Source: Methanomassiliicoccaceae archaeon UBA421
Lineage (GTDB): Archaea > Thermoplasmatota > Thermoplasmata > Methanomassiliicoccales > Methanomethylophilaceae
Assembly: GCA_002498365.1 (NCBI GenBank)
Contig: DAHB01000002.1
Location: 1 to 64,000, forward strand
Direction: 5' to 3'
DNA length: 64,000 bases
Shown here piece by piece: positions 40,135-48,895 of the stretch (positions within the stretch are counted from its first letter, which is position 1; each line of letters begins with the position of its first letter). The notes beneath the pieces were generated by a model. It saw nothing but the letters and a program-made list of their open reading frames with translations. It was not told the origin of the DNA and did no database searches. The position numbers and the translations under genes are program-made.

Positions 40135-40602
40135 ATGTCGGGAATTCGCGATATGGATGACTTGGACAAGCGGATCGTGGAGCTCATCTGCACATCGAGC
40201 CAGGGTTCCTATAGACAATTGGCTAAACAGCTGGACGTCCATCCCACGACCCTTATACAGAGGGTCAAGAATCTCGAGTCGAAAGGCATCATTAACGGGT
40301 ACCGCGCCAAGATCGATTACATGAAGCTCGGGTTCGAATATATGGGCATCGTGCATATATATGCAGACAACCTCGTCGAAGTGCTGGAAAACCTGGGAAA
40401 GGTCCCTCAGGTAGTGGGGATATTCGATGTGACGGGGGACAGCGATGCCATAGCCTGGGTCGCATGCGTCGACAGGGAGGAGTTCTCAGGGACCGTGAAG
40501 CTCATAAACTCTCAGCCCGGGGTGAAGAAGACCAACACCGCAGTGGTGCTCAGCATCGTGAAGGACCCTTTCGACTTCATACCTGATATAGTAGACGGCT
40601 GA
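40135..40602 (+). CDS. Lrp/AsnC-family transcriptional regulator
   Basis: A 155-residue protein (149 from ATG 40153): an N-terminal HTH (DDLDKRIVELICTSSQGSYR, LAKQLDVHPTTLIQRVKNLE, KGII) and a C-terminal RAM ligand-binding domain (VVGIFDVTGDSDAIAWVAC). It is the usual archaeal feast/famine regulator architecture. TATA-like TAATAAATATA lies at 40094-40104. Targets are unknown; the adjacent editing gene and aspS are candidates by position. Confidence 0.9.
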   Translation: MSGIRDMDDLDKRIVELICTSSQGSYRQLAKQLDVHPTTLIQRVKNLESKGIINGYRAKIDYMKLGFEYMGIVHIYADNLVEVLENLGKVPQVVGIFDVTGDSDAIAWVACVDREEFSGTVKLINSQPGVKKTNTAVVLSIVKDPFDFIPDIVDG

Positions 40603-40666
40603 GTCTGCGATAATTATTATATATTCCTGTGTTTAGCAGACCTCAGTTTATTCGGAGACCAACCAC

Positions 40667-42487
40667 ATGAAGAGAACAAACACCTGCGGAGAGCTTAGGA
40701 GATCGGACCTCGGAAAGGAAGTCTGCCTCCAGGGCTGGGTCAGGTTCTCCAGGGACCACGGAGGGGTAGCTTTCATAGACCTCGCCGACAGGTACGGGAT
40801 CACGCAGATCGTCTTCGACCCCGCAGACCTTCCCTCCGAGACCGACGCATCCCGTATATCTGACGTGATGAGAAGGTTCACCCGCGAGTCAGTGGTCTCC
40901 GTCAACGGCGTGGTCAGAGAGAGGGTGGAAGGCACCGCCGACGCCCGCAATCCCACCGGGGAGATAGAGGTCCTGATCTCGGACGCCGAGGTCCTTGGAA
41001 GATCGAAGCTCCCGCCCTTCGAGGTCGGAGACCAGAAGGAAGGCGTACTCCCCAACGAGGACGTCAGGATGAAGTACAGGTACCTGGACCTCAGGCGCAC
41101 GGAGATGATCGAGGCCATGACGACAAGGAGCAGATTCATGCACCTTGCCCGCCAGTATCTCGAATCCAGGGATTTCCTCGAGGTCGAGACACCGATACTC
41201 GCCCGTTCCACCCCTGAAGGGGCCAGGGATTTTATCGTACCGTCGAGGGTCCACTCAGGCACGTTCTACGCGCTGCCCCAGTCTCCTCAGCTGTTCAAGC
41301 AGATGCTCATGGTCGGCAGCGTCGACCGTTACTATCAGTTCGCAAGATGCTTCCGCGACGAGGATTCCAGGAAAGACCGCCAGCCGGAGTTCACCCAGCT
41401 GGACATGGAGATGTCCTTCGTGGACGAGAAAGACATCCAGGATAACATCGAAGGCCTTATTTCGTTCGTCTGGGAGGGCCTCCACGGCAAAAGGCTCGAG
41501 ACCCCGTTCCCCCGTATAGGGTACAGGGACGCGATGGAGCGTTTCGGGTCCGACAAGCCCGACATGAGGTACGGGCTCGAGTTCGTGAAGCTGACCGAGG
41601 TCGTGAAGGACGTCCCGTACGACATCTTCCAGAGGATCATGAGGTCCGGCGGCATCGTTGCAGGAATAAACGTCTCCGCCGAGATTTCGAAAGGAAGAGT
41701 AGGCAGGAACGACATAGACCGTTACATAAACTACGCGAAGAAGGCGGGCCTCGGCGGCCTCACATGGATGAAGGTCCAGGACGGGGTTCCCACCAGCAAT
41801 ATCACCAAATACTTCACGCCTGAGATCCTCGAAGGCATAAAGAACGTGATGAAGGCCGAAGAGGGAGACATCCTCTTCCTGATCGCAGGACCGTGGAAGT
41901 CCACCTACGAGGGAGGCGGTGCGCTCAGAAAGAAGATCGCCGAGGATCTAGACCTGGTTCCTAAAGATGTGTTCCAGTTCTTCTGGCTTGTCGACTGTCC
42001 GATGTTCGAGGTCGACCCGGTCTCGGGAAAGCACGACGCGTTCCACCACCCGTTCGTCAAGCCCCTGGGCGACATAGACGACAAGGCGTGCGGAGGAGCG
42101 TGTTTCGACATATGTCTCAACGGCAACGAGCTCGGCTCCGGGTCTCTGAGGATAAACGACCCCGATATGCAGAAAGACGTGCTCAGGAAGCTGGGCAAGT
42201 CCGACGAGGACATCGAGGAGGAATTCGGATTCTTCATCGAGTCGCTTAGCTACGGCGCGCCCCCCCACGGAGGGATCGCCATAGGGGTGGACAGGTTCAT
42301 CTCCATAATGCTCGGTAAAGATACCATCCGTGACGTCATCGCGTTCCCGAAGAACAAGAAGGCCGTCTCGCTGCTGGACAACTCTCCGGCCAAGGTCCCC
42401 GAGGAGAAGCTGGAGGAGCTTCAGATAATGACGCTCTCCATCGACGATCTGGACTTCGGGACCGAAGAAGAGGCGGAAGAGGACTGA
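40667..42487 (+). CDS. aspS: aspartyl-tRNA synthetase, bacterial type
   Basis: A 606-residue class II synthetase of bacterial architecture: N-terminal OB fold (FSRDHGGVAFIDLADRYG), the FLEVETPILARSTPEGARDF motif 2 region, FRDEDSRKDRQPEFTQLDME, an inserted GAD-type domain (about 280-400), and motif 3 (APPHGGIAIGVDRFISIM). Archaeal AspRS is usually near 430 residues and lacks the GAD domain. The His in RDHGG is the residue associated, as I recall, with non-discriminating bacterial AspRS. With gatCAB converging from the right, it probably charges both tRNA-Asp and tRNA-Asn. Likely acquired from bacteria. Confidence 0.93.
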   Translation: MKRTNTCGELRRSDLGKEVCLQGWVRFSRDHGGVAFIDLADRYGITQIVFDPADLPSETDASRISDVMRRFTRESVVSVNGVVRERVEGTADARNPTGEIEVLISDAEVLGRSKLPPFEVGDQKEGVLPNEDVRMKYRYLDLRRTEMIEAMTTRSRFMHLARQYLESRDFLEVETPILARSTPEGARDFIVPSRVHSGTFYALPQSPQLFKQMLMVGSVDRYYQFARCFRDEDSRKDRQPEFTQLDMEMSFVDEKDIQDNIEGLISFVWEGLHGKRLETPFPRIGYRDAMERFGSDKPDMRYGLEFVKLTEVVKDVPYDIFQRIMRSGGIVAGINVSAEISKGRVGRNDIDRYINYAKKAGLGGLTWMKVQDGVPTSNITKYFTPEILEGIKNVMKAEEGDILFLIAGPWKSTYEGGGALRKKIAEDLDLVPKDVFQFFWLVDCPMFEVDPVSGKHDAFHHPFVKPLGDIDDKACGGACFDICLNGNELGSGSLRINDPDMQKDVLRKLGKSDEDIEEEFGFFIESLSYGAPPHGGIAIGVDRFISIMLGKDTIRDVIAFPKNKKAVSLLDNSPAKVPEEKLEELQIMTLSIDDLDFGTEEEAEED

Positions 42488-43828
42488 TCAGAGCCTTTCT
42501 CCGATCAGTTTCTTCGTCGCGTCGACGATGTCCGCCGAGGAGTAAGCTCCGCCGGTCTGTTTCATGACGTGACCGATCACGCGGTTGGCAGCCTTTTCGT
42601 TCTTGCGGTAGTCCTCCACCACCGACGGGTTCCCGTCCAGGTACTCGGAGATCATGGCGTCCAGGTCCGCGGACCCCGCGTTAACGCTGTCGACGTCTGT
42701 GCCGGTGAGGAACGCCTTGATCCTCAGTCCGCACTCCGTGTCTGTGATCTTCCCGTTCGTGAAATCCCTTACGATGGACACGGCCTCTGAGGCGTCCTTC
42801 CCTCCGCGGGCCTCGAAGGCCCTCCATCCGGCGCTGATCGCGCCCGAAGTCCAGGTCCTCGCCGTCTCTGCATCGGTGGCGGCGGCCAGGTCTTCGAACA
42901 GGCGGGCCAGATCCACTGATGTGGAGACGAACTGCTTGGCCGTTCTCTCGTCGATGCCGTATTCTTTCGTAAGCCGTATGATCATGTTGTGGGGGCTCTC
43001 TTTGATTTTAAGGGAGTCCGCAAGTTCCTTTACGTTGAAAATTCCCAGGTCGGGCTCGTCGATGTATCCGTAGTCGGCCTCCATCTCCTTCTTTCTGACC
43101 GATATCGTCACTCCGCGCTCCTCGTCGAAGCGCCTGGTCTCCCTTACGACCTTGCCACCCGCCTTCAGGAGCTTCGTCTGCCTGACCATCTCGTAGGTGA
43201 GGGCCCTCTCGACGTTCCTTAGCCCGGTAACGTTCTTGACCTCGCACCTCTCGATGCCGACGGACAGGTTGCAGTCGCAGCGGATGCTCCTCTCGCCGTC
43301 GTCCGGAATATCAATGGTGTGCCTGATGTCGCGGATCAGCTGTCCCAGGAACTCTCTGGCCTCTGCGGGCGTGGAGAGGTCCGGCTCCGTCACGATCTCT
43401 GCCAGCGGGATCCCGGAGCGGTTGTAGTCGACCAGCGACGAAAGGTCGCCCACCCTCTTTATCTTGCCCGGGTCCTCTTCGATATGGATGCGGGTGATCC
43501 GTATGGGCTTCTTGCCGTTCAGATAGTACATGCCCTTCTCGCCCAAGGGGCGGTCGTACTGGGTGATCTGGAAGTTCTTGGCGTTGTCCGGGTAGAAGTA
43601 GATCTTCCTGGCGAACCAGGTCGTGTCTCGTATGGTGCATCCCAGCATCTTGGCCAGCAGTATACCGTACTCTATGGCCTTGCCGTTCATCATGGGCCTC
43701 GCCCCCGGGAGGCCCAGGCATACGGGGCAGACGTGGGTGTTGGGCGCCGGCGCATCTGTGGTCGGGCAGGGGCAGAAGAGCTTCGACTTCGTGGGAAGCT
43801 GTACGTGTACTTCCAGGCCTATCTTCAT
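42488..43828 (-). CDS. gatB: Asp/Glu-tRNA amidotransferase subunit B
   Basis: A 446-residue GatB from ATG 43828: IGLEVHVQLPTKSKLFC with Cys pairs that bind zinc (CPCP..CPVCLGLPG), the catalytic-cradle segment KIYFYPDNAKNFQITQYD, EVVT-like EIVTEPDLSTPAEA and a C-terminal YqeY helical domain. It activates Asp- or Glu-tRNA and receives ammonia from GatA. Its start overlaps the gatA stop (ATGA). It abuts the aspS stop tail to tail. Slightly shorter than most bacterial GatB (about 475). Confidence 0.94.
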   Translation of the reverse strand: MKIGLEVHVQLPTKSKLFCPCPTTDAPAPNTHVCPVCLGLPGARPMMNGKAIEYGILLAKMLGCTIRDTTWFARKIYFYPDNAKNFQITQYDRPLGEKGMYYLNGKKPIRITRIHIEEDPGKIKRVGDLSSLVDYNRSGIPLAEIVTEPDLSTPAEAREFLGQLIRDIRHTIDIPDDGERSIRCDCNLSVGIERCEVKNVTGLRNVERALTYEMVRQTKLLKAGGKVVRETRRFDEERGVTISVRKKEMEADYGYIDEPDLGIFNVKELADSLKIKESPHNMIIRLTKEYGIDERTAKQFVSTSVDLARLFEDLAAATDAETARTWTSGAISAGWRAFEARGGKDASEAVSIVRDFTNGKITDTECGLRIKAFLTGTDVDSVNAGSADLDAMISEYLDGNPSVVEDYRKNEKAANRVIGHVMKQTGGAYSSADIVDATKKLIGERL

Positions 43829-45150
43829 ATGGACACCTCCGGCCTCACAGCGTCGAAGTTCTTCTCCCACTCTTCGGCGGCCGAGAACAGGACGCCCTCG
43901 TCCCAGTGGTCCGCCACGAACTGCATGCCGACAGGCATCCCGTCCCCGTCGTAACCGCAGGGCACCGATGCATGGGGCATGCCCGCGATGTTGGGGGGAC
44001 CGGTCAGTATGTCCGCCTTGTAAGATTCGACAGGGGTCATTATTGAGATGTCCGAGAATTTGGGGGACACGAAGGGCATTGTGGGGGTGAGCACGGCGTC
44101 GCATCCCCTCAGCACGGAGCGGTACTCCCCGATTATCGACTGGCGCACCATGCGGGCTTTGGAGTAGTAGCGGTCCCTGAAGCCCACCATGCGGGTGAAG
44201 GTCCCGAGAAGTATCCTGCGTTTGGCTTCCTCGCCGAAATATTGAGAACGGAAAGATGTGAAGTAATCGTCGAACTTGAGCGAGAGGTCGCCGTACTGAT
44301 GTCCGTACCTCATGCCGCAGTAACGTGCCAGATTGGTGGACGCTTCAGACGTGGCGATCACGTAATATGCGGGAATGGCGTATTTCAGGGAAGGCATCTC
44401 CACCGTTTCCACGTCCACGCCCATACCCTTCAAGGCCTCCAATCCGTCGGCGAACGCCTTCCTGACGGCTTCGGAGACGCCTTCGGCGGCGCCCTTCGGC
44501 ACCGCGACGGACTCGAGCTTCCTGCGGGCGCCGATGGCCGGCTGCACGCAGGAGGTGGGGTCCCTGGGGTCCGCGCCCGCCATGATCCCGACGTATTTTC
44601 CGAGGTCGGAGGCATTCGACGATATGATGCCTATCTTGTCCAGCGAGTTCCCGTAGTCCAGCAGGCCGTACCTGGACACCCTCCCGTAGGTGGGGACTAT
44701 GCCGTAGACCCCGCAGAAGCTCGCGGGACAGCATATGGAGCCTCCGGTCGAAACACCTATAGCCACATGGCCCTCCATGACGGCGGCCGCACATGCGGCC
44801 CCGCCGGAGGACCCTCCGCAGGACCTCTCGAGGTCATAGGGGTTCCTGGGAACTCCGAACGCCGAGTTGGTGGAGAACGTGCCGAACCCGAACTCGTCCA
44901 TGTTGGTCTTGCCCACGAGGAGGCCGCCGGCCTCTCTCATCCTGGCTATCGACGTGGCATCGAACGGTGGACGGTAACCCTCGAGTATCCTGGATCCCGA
45001 GCATGTCTCCATGTCTTTGGAGGTCAGGTTGTCCTTTGCGGAAAAAAGAAATTTGGCATCGCCGGCATCGGTCTCCGACGTGATGGTCCTGAACATCCGG
45101 TATTTCTCGTTGATCTCCGAAAGCGAAGACAATACGGAAGTCTGGCTCAT
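43825..45150 (-). CDS. gatA: Asp/Glu-tRNA amidotransferase subunit A
   Basis: A 441-residue amidase-signature enzyme: KDNL with the catalytic Lys (FSAKDNLTSKDMETCSGS), the Gly/Ser loop SCGGSSGGAACAAAV, and STGGSICCPASFCGVYGIVP with the Ser pair of the triad. It releases ammonia from glutamine and channels it to GatB. It overlaps gatB and gatC at each end. The order gatC-gatA-gatB equals the bacterial operon. Confidence 0.94.
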   Translation of the reverse strand: MSQTSVLSSLSEINEKYRMFRTITSETDAGDAKFLFSAKDNLTSKDMETCSGSRILEGYRPPFDATSIARMREAGGLLVGKTNMDEFGFGTFSTNSAFGVPRNPYDLERSCGGSSGGAACAAAVMEGHVAIGVSTGGSICCPASFCGVYGIVPTYGRVSRYGLLDYGNSLDKIGIISSNASDLGKYVGIMAGADPRDPTSCVQPAIGARRKLESVAVPKGAAEGVSEAVRKAFADGLEALKGMGVDVETVEMPSLKYAIPAYYVIATSEASTNLARYCGMRYGHQYGDLSLKFDDYFTSFRSQYFGEEAKRRILLGTFTRMVGFRDRYYSKARMVRQSIIGEYRSVLRGCDAVLTPTMPFVSPKFSDISIMTPVESYKADILTGPPNIAGMPHASVPCGYDGDGMPVGMQFVADHWDEGVLFSAAEEWEKNFDAVRPEVSI

Positions 45151-45419
45151 AGTAGTCTGGGCCCCCTTACGTAGTTGTCGTAGGTATCCATACCTTCAAG
45201 CAAAGCGTCAGGGTCCAGCTCCATGCGGGGTTCGTCGTCCCTAAGGACGTCCGCGACGCCTATCGGGTCGATCCCGAATCCTTCGCAGTCCGGAGCCTCG
45301 TCGAGCATAGCAAAATATCCCAGGATGTCGACCAGGTCCCTGCTGAATTTCTCGAGCTCTTCCTCAGTAAGTTTCAGGTGAGCGCTGCGGGCGACTTTCT
45401 CCACGGTTTCCCTATCCAT
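45147..45419 (-). CDS. gatC: Asp/Glu-tRNA amidotransferase subunit C
   Basis: A 90-residue GatC: VEKVARSAHLKLTEEELEKF, the LVDILGYFAMLDE helix, and the RDDEP motif late in the chain. It stabilises the GatA-GatB pair. First gene of gatCAB; its stop overlaps gatA. Its ATG is separated by 56 bases from the upstream DUF2284 gene on the same strand. Confidence 0.92.
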   Translation of the reverse strand: MDRETVEKVARSAHLKLTEEELEKFSRDLVDILGYFAMLDEAPDCEGFGIDPIGVADVLRDDEPRMELDPDALLEGMDTYDNYVRGPRLL

Positions 45420-45475
45420 TGCCGGTCAGCCCTCCGAACGCTCAAATCTGTTATAACCTTTGTCGGAGAGGAACA

Positions 45476-46012
45476 TCATTTCCTGGCCTTGCCGACGAGG
45501 ACGATCGAGCACAGCGTGACGGCGCAGTCTTCGAACGCGAACTTCTTACCCGCCTTTTTGAAAAGGTCCTCCATGTCTATGCCGTACCCGCTGATGGAGT
45601 CCATCCGCTGAAGCGGGTATCTGCACGCCCCGCCAGGATATGTGCAGACCCCGCAGTAACGGCAGCCCCCGTCGCCGAGGACCTTGACCGCGGCGAACGG
45701 TCTTATCATGTCCGCCGCCCTCCTCGAAGAGTCGCCCAGGTTGTCCCTGGCACGTTTCATCTCTTTGACGTTCTTGGGGTCCAGTACGTATCTTTTAGCG
45801 ACCAGGAACGCCTCGTGGTACGTTCTGAGCGTCTCGGCGCACTCCTCCAGCGTCCCGACCCCGGGAGGGCATCCCCAGTTGGTCCCGTACTCCCTGCATT
45901 CGTTCTTTTCGCAAAGGGCCCTGAACTCTTTTGCTTTCGGCGAGACCGCGGGCACGTCAATCCTTGTTACCTCGAAACTCTCTTCTCTCAGCCTGTCCTC
46001 GAACCCGTACAT
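45476..46012 (-). CDS. DUF2284-type predicted metal-binding protein
   Basis: A 178-residue Cys-rich protein: NECREYGTNWGCPPG, then GGCRYCGVCTYPGGACRYP, about eight cysteines in the order typical of DUF2284 proteins, which probably bind a metal or Fe-S cluster. The family occurs in methanogens and clostridia; function unknown. It lies upstream of gatC on the same strand. Its start is at ATG 46012. Confidence 0.8.
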   Translation of the reverse strand: MYGFEDRLREESFEVTRIDVPAVSPKAKEFRALCEKNECREYGTNWGCPPGVGTLEECAETLRTYHEAFLVAKRYVLDPKNVKEMKRARDNLGDSSRRAADMIRPFAAVKVLGDGGCRYCGVCTYPGGACRYPLQRMDSISGYGIDMEDLFKKAGKKFAFEDCAVTLCSIVLVGKARK

Positions 46013-46112
46013 CGTACACCCGATATACCGTATCCCGGAATGCCGATATATCGGTTACTGGTACTCCGAGGGTTAAACATTTAAGCAAAGGGTCCGCTTA
46101 CCGTACGATAAC

Positions 46113-46646
46113 ATGGCAGACGCTACTGCAGAGAAGAAGATCGCCGCGGCAATGAAGCTGATGGACGACGGCGATTTCAAGAAGGCATACCCGCAATTCA
46201 AAAAGCTGACCGAGGAGTTCCCCGACGATGCCGAGTGCTGGTACGCCCGCGCCGAGTGCGGTAACTATGCGTCCGGAATGTTCGGTGCCAAGATCAAGCC
46301 GGAAGAGATAGCCACTGCGTATGAGAAGGCATGCGAGCTGGACCCGGAGAATGTCGACTACTATCAGTCCTACGGGCTGTTCTGCATATCCGTGAACAAG
46401 TTCGACGACGCAGAAAAGCTCTATAACGAGGCGGCAGAGATGGACGAATCGAGGGCCCCCTCGTTATACTCGGAGTTCGCCATCGAGTACTACAATGTCA
46501 TCATGGCCAACTACGGAGATATACCCGAGGACCCCAAGGCCGCCGAGGCCGTCAACAAAGCGCTGGTGCCTTACAAGAAAAAGGCGCTGGCATATATGCT
46601 CAAGGCCCTGGAGATGTCTTCCGAGGAAGCTAAGTCGCTTCTTTGA
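46113..46646 (+). CDS. TPR-repeat protein
   Basis: A 177-residue helical protein with at least two tetratricopeptide-like units (DGDFKKAYPQFKKLTEEFPD, DAECWYARAE; then ATAYEKACELDPENVDYYQS, YGLF). No signal peptide or membrane helix, so a cytoplasmic protein-interaction scaffold is likely. TATA-like AACATTTAAG lies about 30 bases before ATG 46113. Partners unknown. Confidence 0.75.
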   Translation: MADATAEKKIAAAMKLMDDGDFKKAYPQFKKLTEEFPDDAECWYARAECGNYASGMFGAKIKPEEIATAYEKACELDPENVDYYQSYGLFCISVNKFDDAEKLYNEAAEMDESRAPSLYSEFAIEYYNVIMANYGDIPEDPKAAEAVNKALVPYKKKALAYMLKALEMSSEEAKSLL

Positions 46647-46664
46647 GGCGATACAGGCATCATT

Positions 46665-46747
46665 TTTTCCGTCCCGCTCCTGGAACGCGATGCGGCGGGC
46701 GGTCCCGTTTTTTTCACAGGTCAGGCAACGCCCCATCGGTGTTTTTT
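46665..46747 (+). terminator. T-rich terminators after the TPR gene
   Basis: The 170 bases between the TPR gene and tRNA-Met contain no gene but three runs of T on the plus strand: T6 at 46665-46670, T7 at 46708-46714 and T6 at 46742-46747. Runs of this kind are enough to end archaeal transcription, so the region serves to stop the TPR message before the oppositely oriented tRNA. Confidence 0.45.
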
Positions 46748-46815
46748 CACAAGCCGCGCCCCCGGTCCGCAATGCGTATGGCGCGACGCACGATCCCCTG
46801 AAGAAAAGTAAAAGA

Positions 46816-46893
46816 TGGTAGCGAGGGATCGATTTGAACGATCGGTCTCCGGGTTATGAGCCCGACGGGATATCCTGGCTACCCTACCTCGCT
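46816..46893 (-). tRNA. initiator tRNA-Met (anticodon CAT)
   Basis: On the minus strand: acceptor AGCGAGG (46893-46887) pairs with CCTCGCT, the anticodon stem is GGG/CCC around loop CTCATAA (anticodon CAT), and the T-arm has GTTCAAATC. The three G:C pairs of the anticodon stem (GGGCTCATAACCC) and the A1:T72 end identify the archaeal initiator form. CCA is encoded (46818-46816). Confidence 0.93.
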
Positions 46894-46956
46894 ATGCGTC
46901 GCTCTATCCGTACTCTGTATTTATCTTTTATGATGTAACGGGACTTAAGCAATGCG

Positions 46957-47289
46957 TCAGAGGAATTTTTTCAAAAACATAAGGTCCTGGAGGTTGCCTT
47001 TGATCTTGATCTTCTTTGTGATGTAGGCCTTCATCGGCCTGAGTTCCCCGTCGATCATGGCCTGAAGGCTCTCGGGAGTGGAGATCACGGTGATGTCGGA
47101 ATCGGGTATGGCCTCGGCCCTGAAGTCGCTGATCCTGGAGTCGTGGAGCTTCATTCCGTAGGATTCCGTCCCCAGGTCGATGGTGAAGGTCTTGCTTAGG
47201 TGCGCCAGCTCTTTCCTCAGCTTCTCGTCGCCCTCGCTTTTCTTGTTGAACTTGTCCACCATGCCCCGTATCTGTTCCTCCAGGCTCAT
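46957..47289 (-). CDS. SCP2 sterol-carrier-like protein
   Basis: A 110-residue protein with an SCP2-like fold (FTIDLGTESYGMKLHDSRISD, DSDITVISTPESLQAMIDGE, KIKIKGNLQDLMFLKKFL). Such domains bind hydrophobic ligands in a cytoplasmic pocket; the archaeal role is unknown, perhaps lipid handling. GGTGAT precedes the double ATG; the second ATG (47289) has better spacing. Follows rnhB on the same strand. Confidence 0.8.
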   Translation of the reverse strand: MSLEEQIRGMVDKFNKKSEGDEKLRKELAHLSKTFTIDLGTESYGMKLHDSRISDFRAEAIPDSDITVISTPESLQAMIDGELRPMKAYITKKIKIKGNLQDLMFLKKFL

Positions 47290-47293
47290 CATA

Positions 47294-47938
47294 TCACCAA
47301 TCGCTTATCTTGGTGTTCGCCGCGAGGGACATAAAATGTCTGACCGGCTCCCAGGAACACCTAGTGTGCTTCGGGGCACGTCCGTTTTCTTTTATCCACT
47401 TTTCTATGAAATCCATGGTGATGCGGTCGCTCGGATATCCGCTCCCGACATCGATGCCGAATTCTTCGGAGATCTCCGCTATGCGGCGGTCCCTCGTCAC
47501 CTTCGCCACGATGGACGCAGCCGAAACGACCGGATACCGGTCGTCGGCCCGGTGTTCGGCGACGACTTTGCATTTCCCGCCGCATCTTGCCGCCATAGAT
47601 GCCGAGAAACCTCTCTCGTTGACGTCGGGACAGTCGGCGAACACGGTCCCGGCGGGCAGTTTTTCGAACGCCTCCGCGAACATGCCCAGCTCTATCTCGT
47701 TCAGAGAGGCGCCCTTTCTCAGACGGTCTATCTCCGAGGCCGGCATCTCTATGACGCATGCGTCGTATCCGGCCACGATCTCCGCGTAAAGGGACTCTCT
47801 CTTCTTCGGTGTAAGCTTCTTAGAATCCCTGACGCCCATGGAGGCCAATCCCTCATCGCCGTCCGTACGGACGATCCCCACGACGAGGGGCCCCATGACC
47901 GAACCTCTGCCCGCCTCGTCGATTCCGCAATATGCCAT
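47294..47938 (-). CDS. rnhB: ribonuclease HII
   Basis: A 214-residue RNase HII: GIDEAGRGSVMGPLVVG with the first catalytic Asp-Glu pair, DSKKLTPKKR, AEHRADDRYPVVSAASIVAKV with Asp, and SGYPSDRIT with the last acidic residue. It cuts RNA in RNA-DNA hybrids and at single ribonucleotides. ATG 47938 follows GGTGATTTG. Probably co-transcribed with the SCP2 gene. Confidence 0.94.
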   Translation of the reverse strand: MAYCGIDEAGRGSVMGPLVVGIVRTDGDEGLASMGVRDSKKLTPKKRESLYAEIVAGYDACVIEMPASEIDRLRKGASLNEIELGMFAEAFEKLPAGTVFADCPDVNERGFSASMAARCGGKCKVVAEHRADDRYPVVSAASIVAKVTRDRRIAEISEEFGIDVGSGYPSDRITMDFIEKWIKENGRAPKHTRCSWEPVRHFMSLAANTKISDW

Positions 47939-48009
47939 CAAATCACCAATATACCAGAAAAAAGGTAACCATATATAATTTAAGTGAGGTCGTGCCTACA
48001 GAACAGAAC

Positions 48010-48894
48010 ATGAATTTAAAGTGCGATGTCCAGTACGGAAAGGCCGACATGGGCTTCAGGTTGACCCGAGTTGGTGTTACCGGCGTCAGAAAACCCATAA
48101 TCGTCAAGAGAAAAGGGGTAAACAACGAGCTCAACAGGGCCCTGAACTGTAGCATCGATATTTTTGTCGACCTTCCCGCAGAGCAGAAAGGCTCCCACAT
48201 GTCCAGGAACGTCGCGGTTCTCACCGACGTCGTCCTAGAAAGCATATCGAAGCCCGTGGCGGGCCTGGAGACGGTGGCCGCCGACATGTGCAAAAGGCTT
48301 CTCGTACACCATGAGTACGCCCAGGTGACCGGCGTCTACATAACGACCAACTACTTCAAGCCCAACATCACCCCCAACGGAAGGGAGACCTATGAGGTCT
48401 ACAAGCTGATCGCAAAGGCCACCGCCGTCCGCGGCGAAGGCGTGCGCAAGACGATAGGCGCCGAGGTCATCGGAATGACCGCATGCCCCTGTGCGCAACA
48501 GACTGTTACCGAGATCATGGAATGCGTCGGCGGGTCACCGGTAATATCCCACAACCAGAGGAACATATGCACCGTGACCGTCACCACCGGCGAGGAGGAA
48601 GAGGTCGAGGCCGATACTCTGATAGACCTGGTCGAGGCGTCGTTCTCGTCGCCGACCTACGAGCTCCTGAAGAGGGAGGACGAGGGGATGGTGGTCATAA
48701 ACGCTCACAAGAACCCCAAGTTCGTCGAGGATGTGGTCAGGGGCGTGCTGAAAAGGATGGTCGAGAATTATCCCGAACTTCCGGACGACGCCGAGATCAT
48801 GGTCAGGAGCGAATCCGAAGAATCGATCCACAAGCACAACGCGTTCGCCCAGAGGGAAGCCACGATGGGAGAGCTTAAAGAAGAGGCCGAGTGA
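48010..48894 (+). CDS. mptA: GTP cyclohydrolase MptA (type IB)
   Basis: A 294-residue FolE2/MptA-type enzyme: RLTRVGVTGVRKPI, HMSRNVAVLTDVV, GMTACPCAQQTV with the metal-binding Cys, and SHNQRNICTVTV. MptA uses Fe(II) to open GTP to a cyclic dihydroneopterin phosphate, first step toward methanopterin. I start at ATG 48010 because TATA-like TATATAAT (47973-47980) lies about 30 bases upstream; the frame to 47932 includes the promoter. Supports a methanogen. Confidence 0.92.
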   Translation: MNLKCDVQYGKADMGFRLTRVGVTGVRKPIIVKRKGVNNELNRALNCSIDIFVDLPAEQKGSHMSRNVAVLTDVVLESISKPVAGLETVAADMCKRLLVHHEYAQVTGVYITTNYFKPNITPNGRETYEVYKLIAKATAVRGEGVRKTIGAEVIGMTACPCAQQTVTEIMECVGGSPVISHNQRNICTVTVTTGEEEEVEADTLIDLVEASFSSPTYELLKREDEGMVVINAHKNPKFVEDVVRGVLKRMVENYPELPDDAEIMVRSESEESIHKHNAFAQREATMGELKEEAE

Positions 48895-48895
48895 T

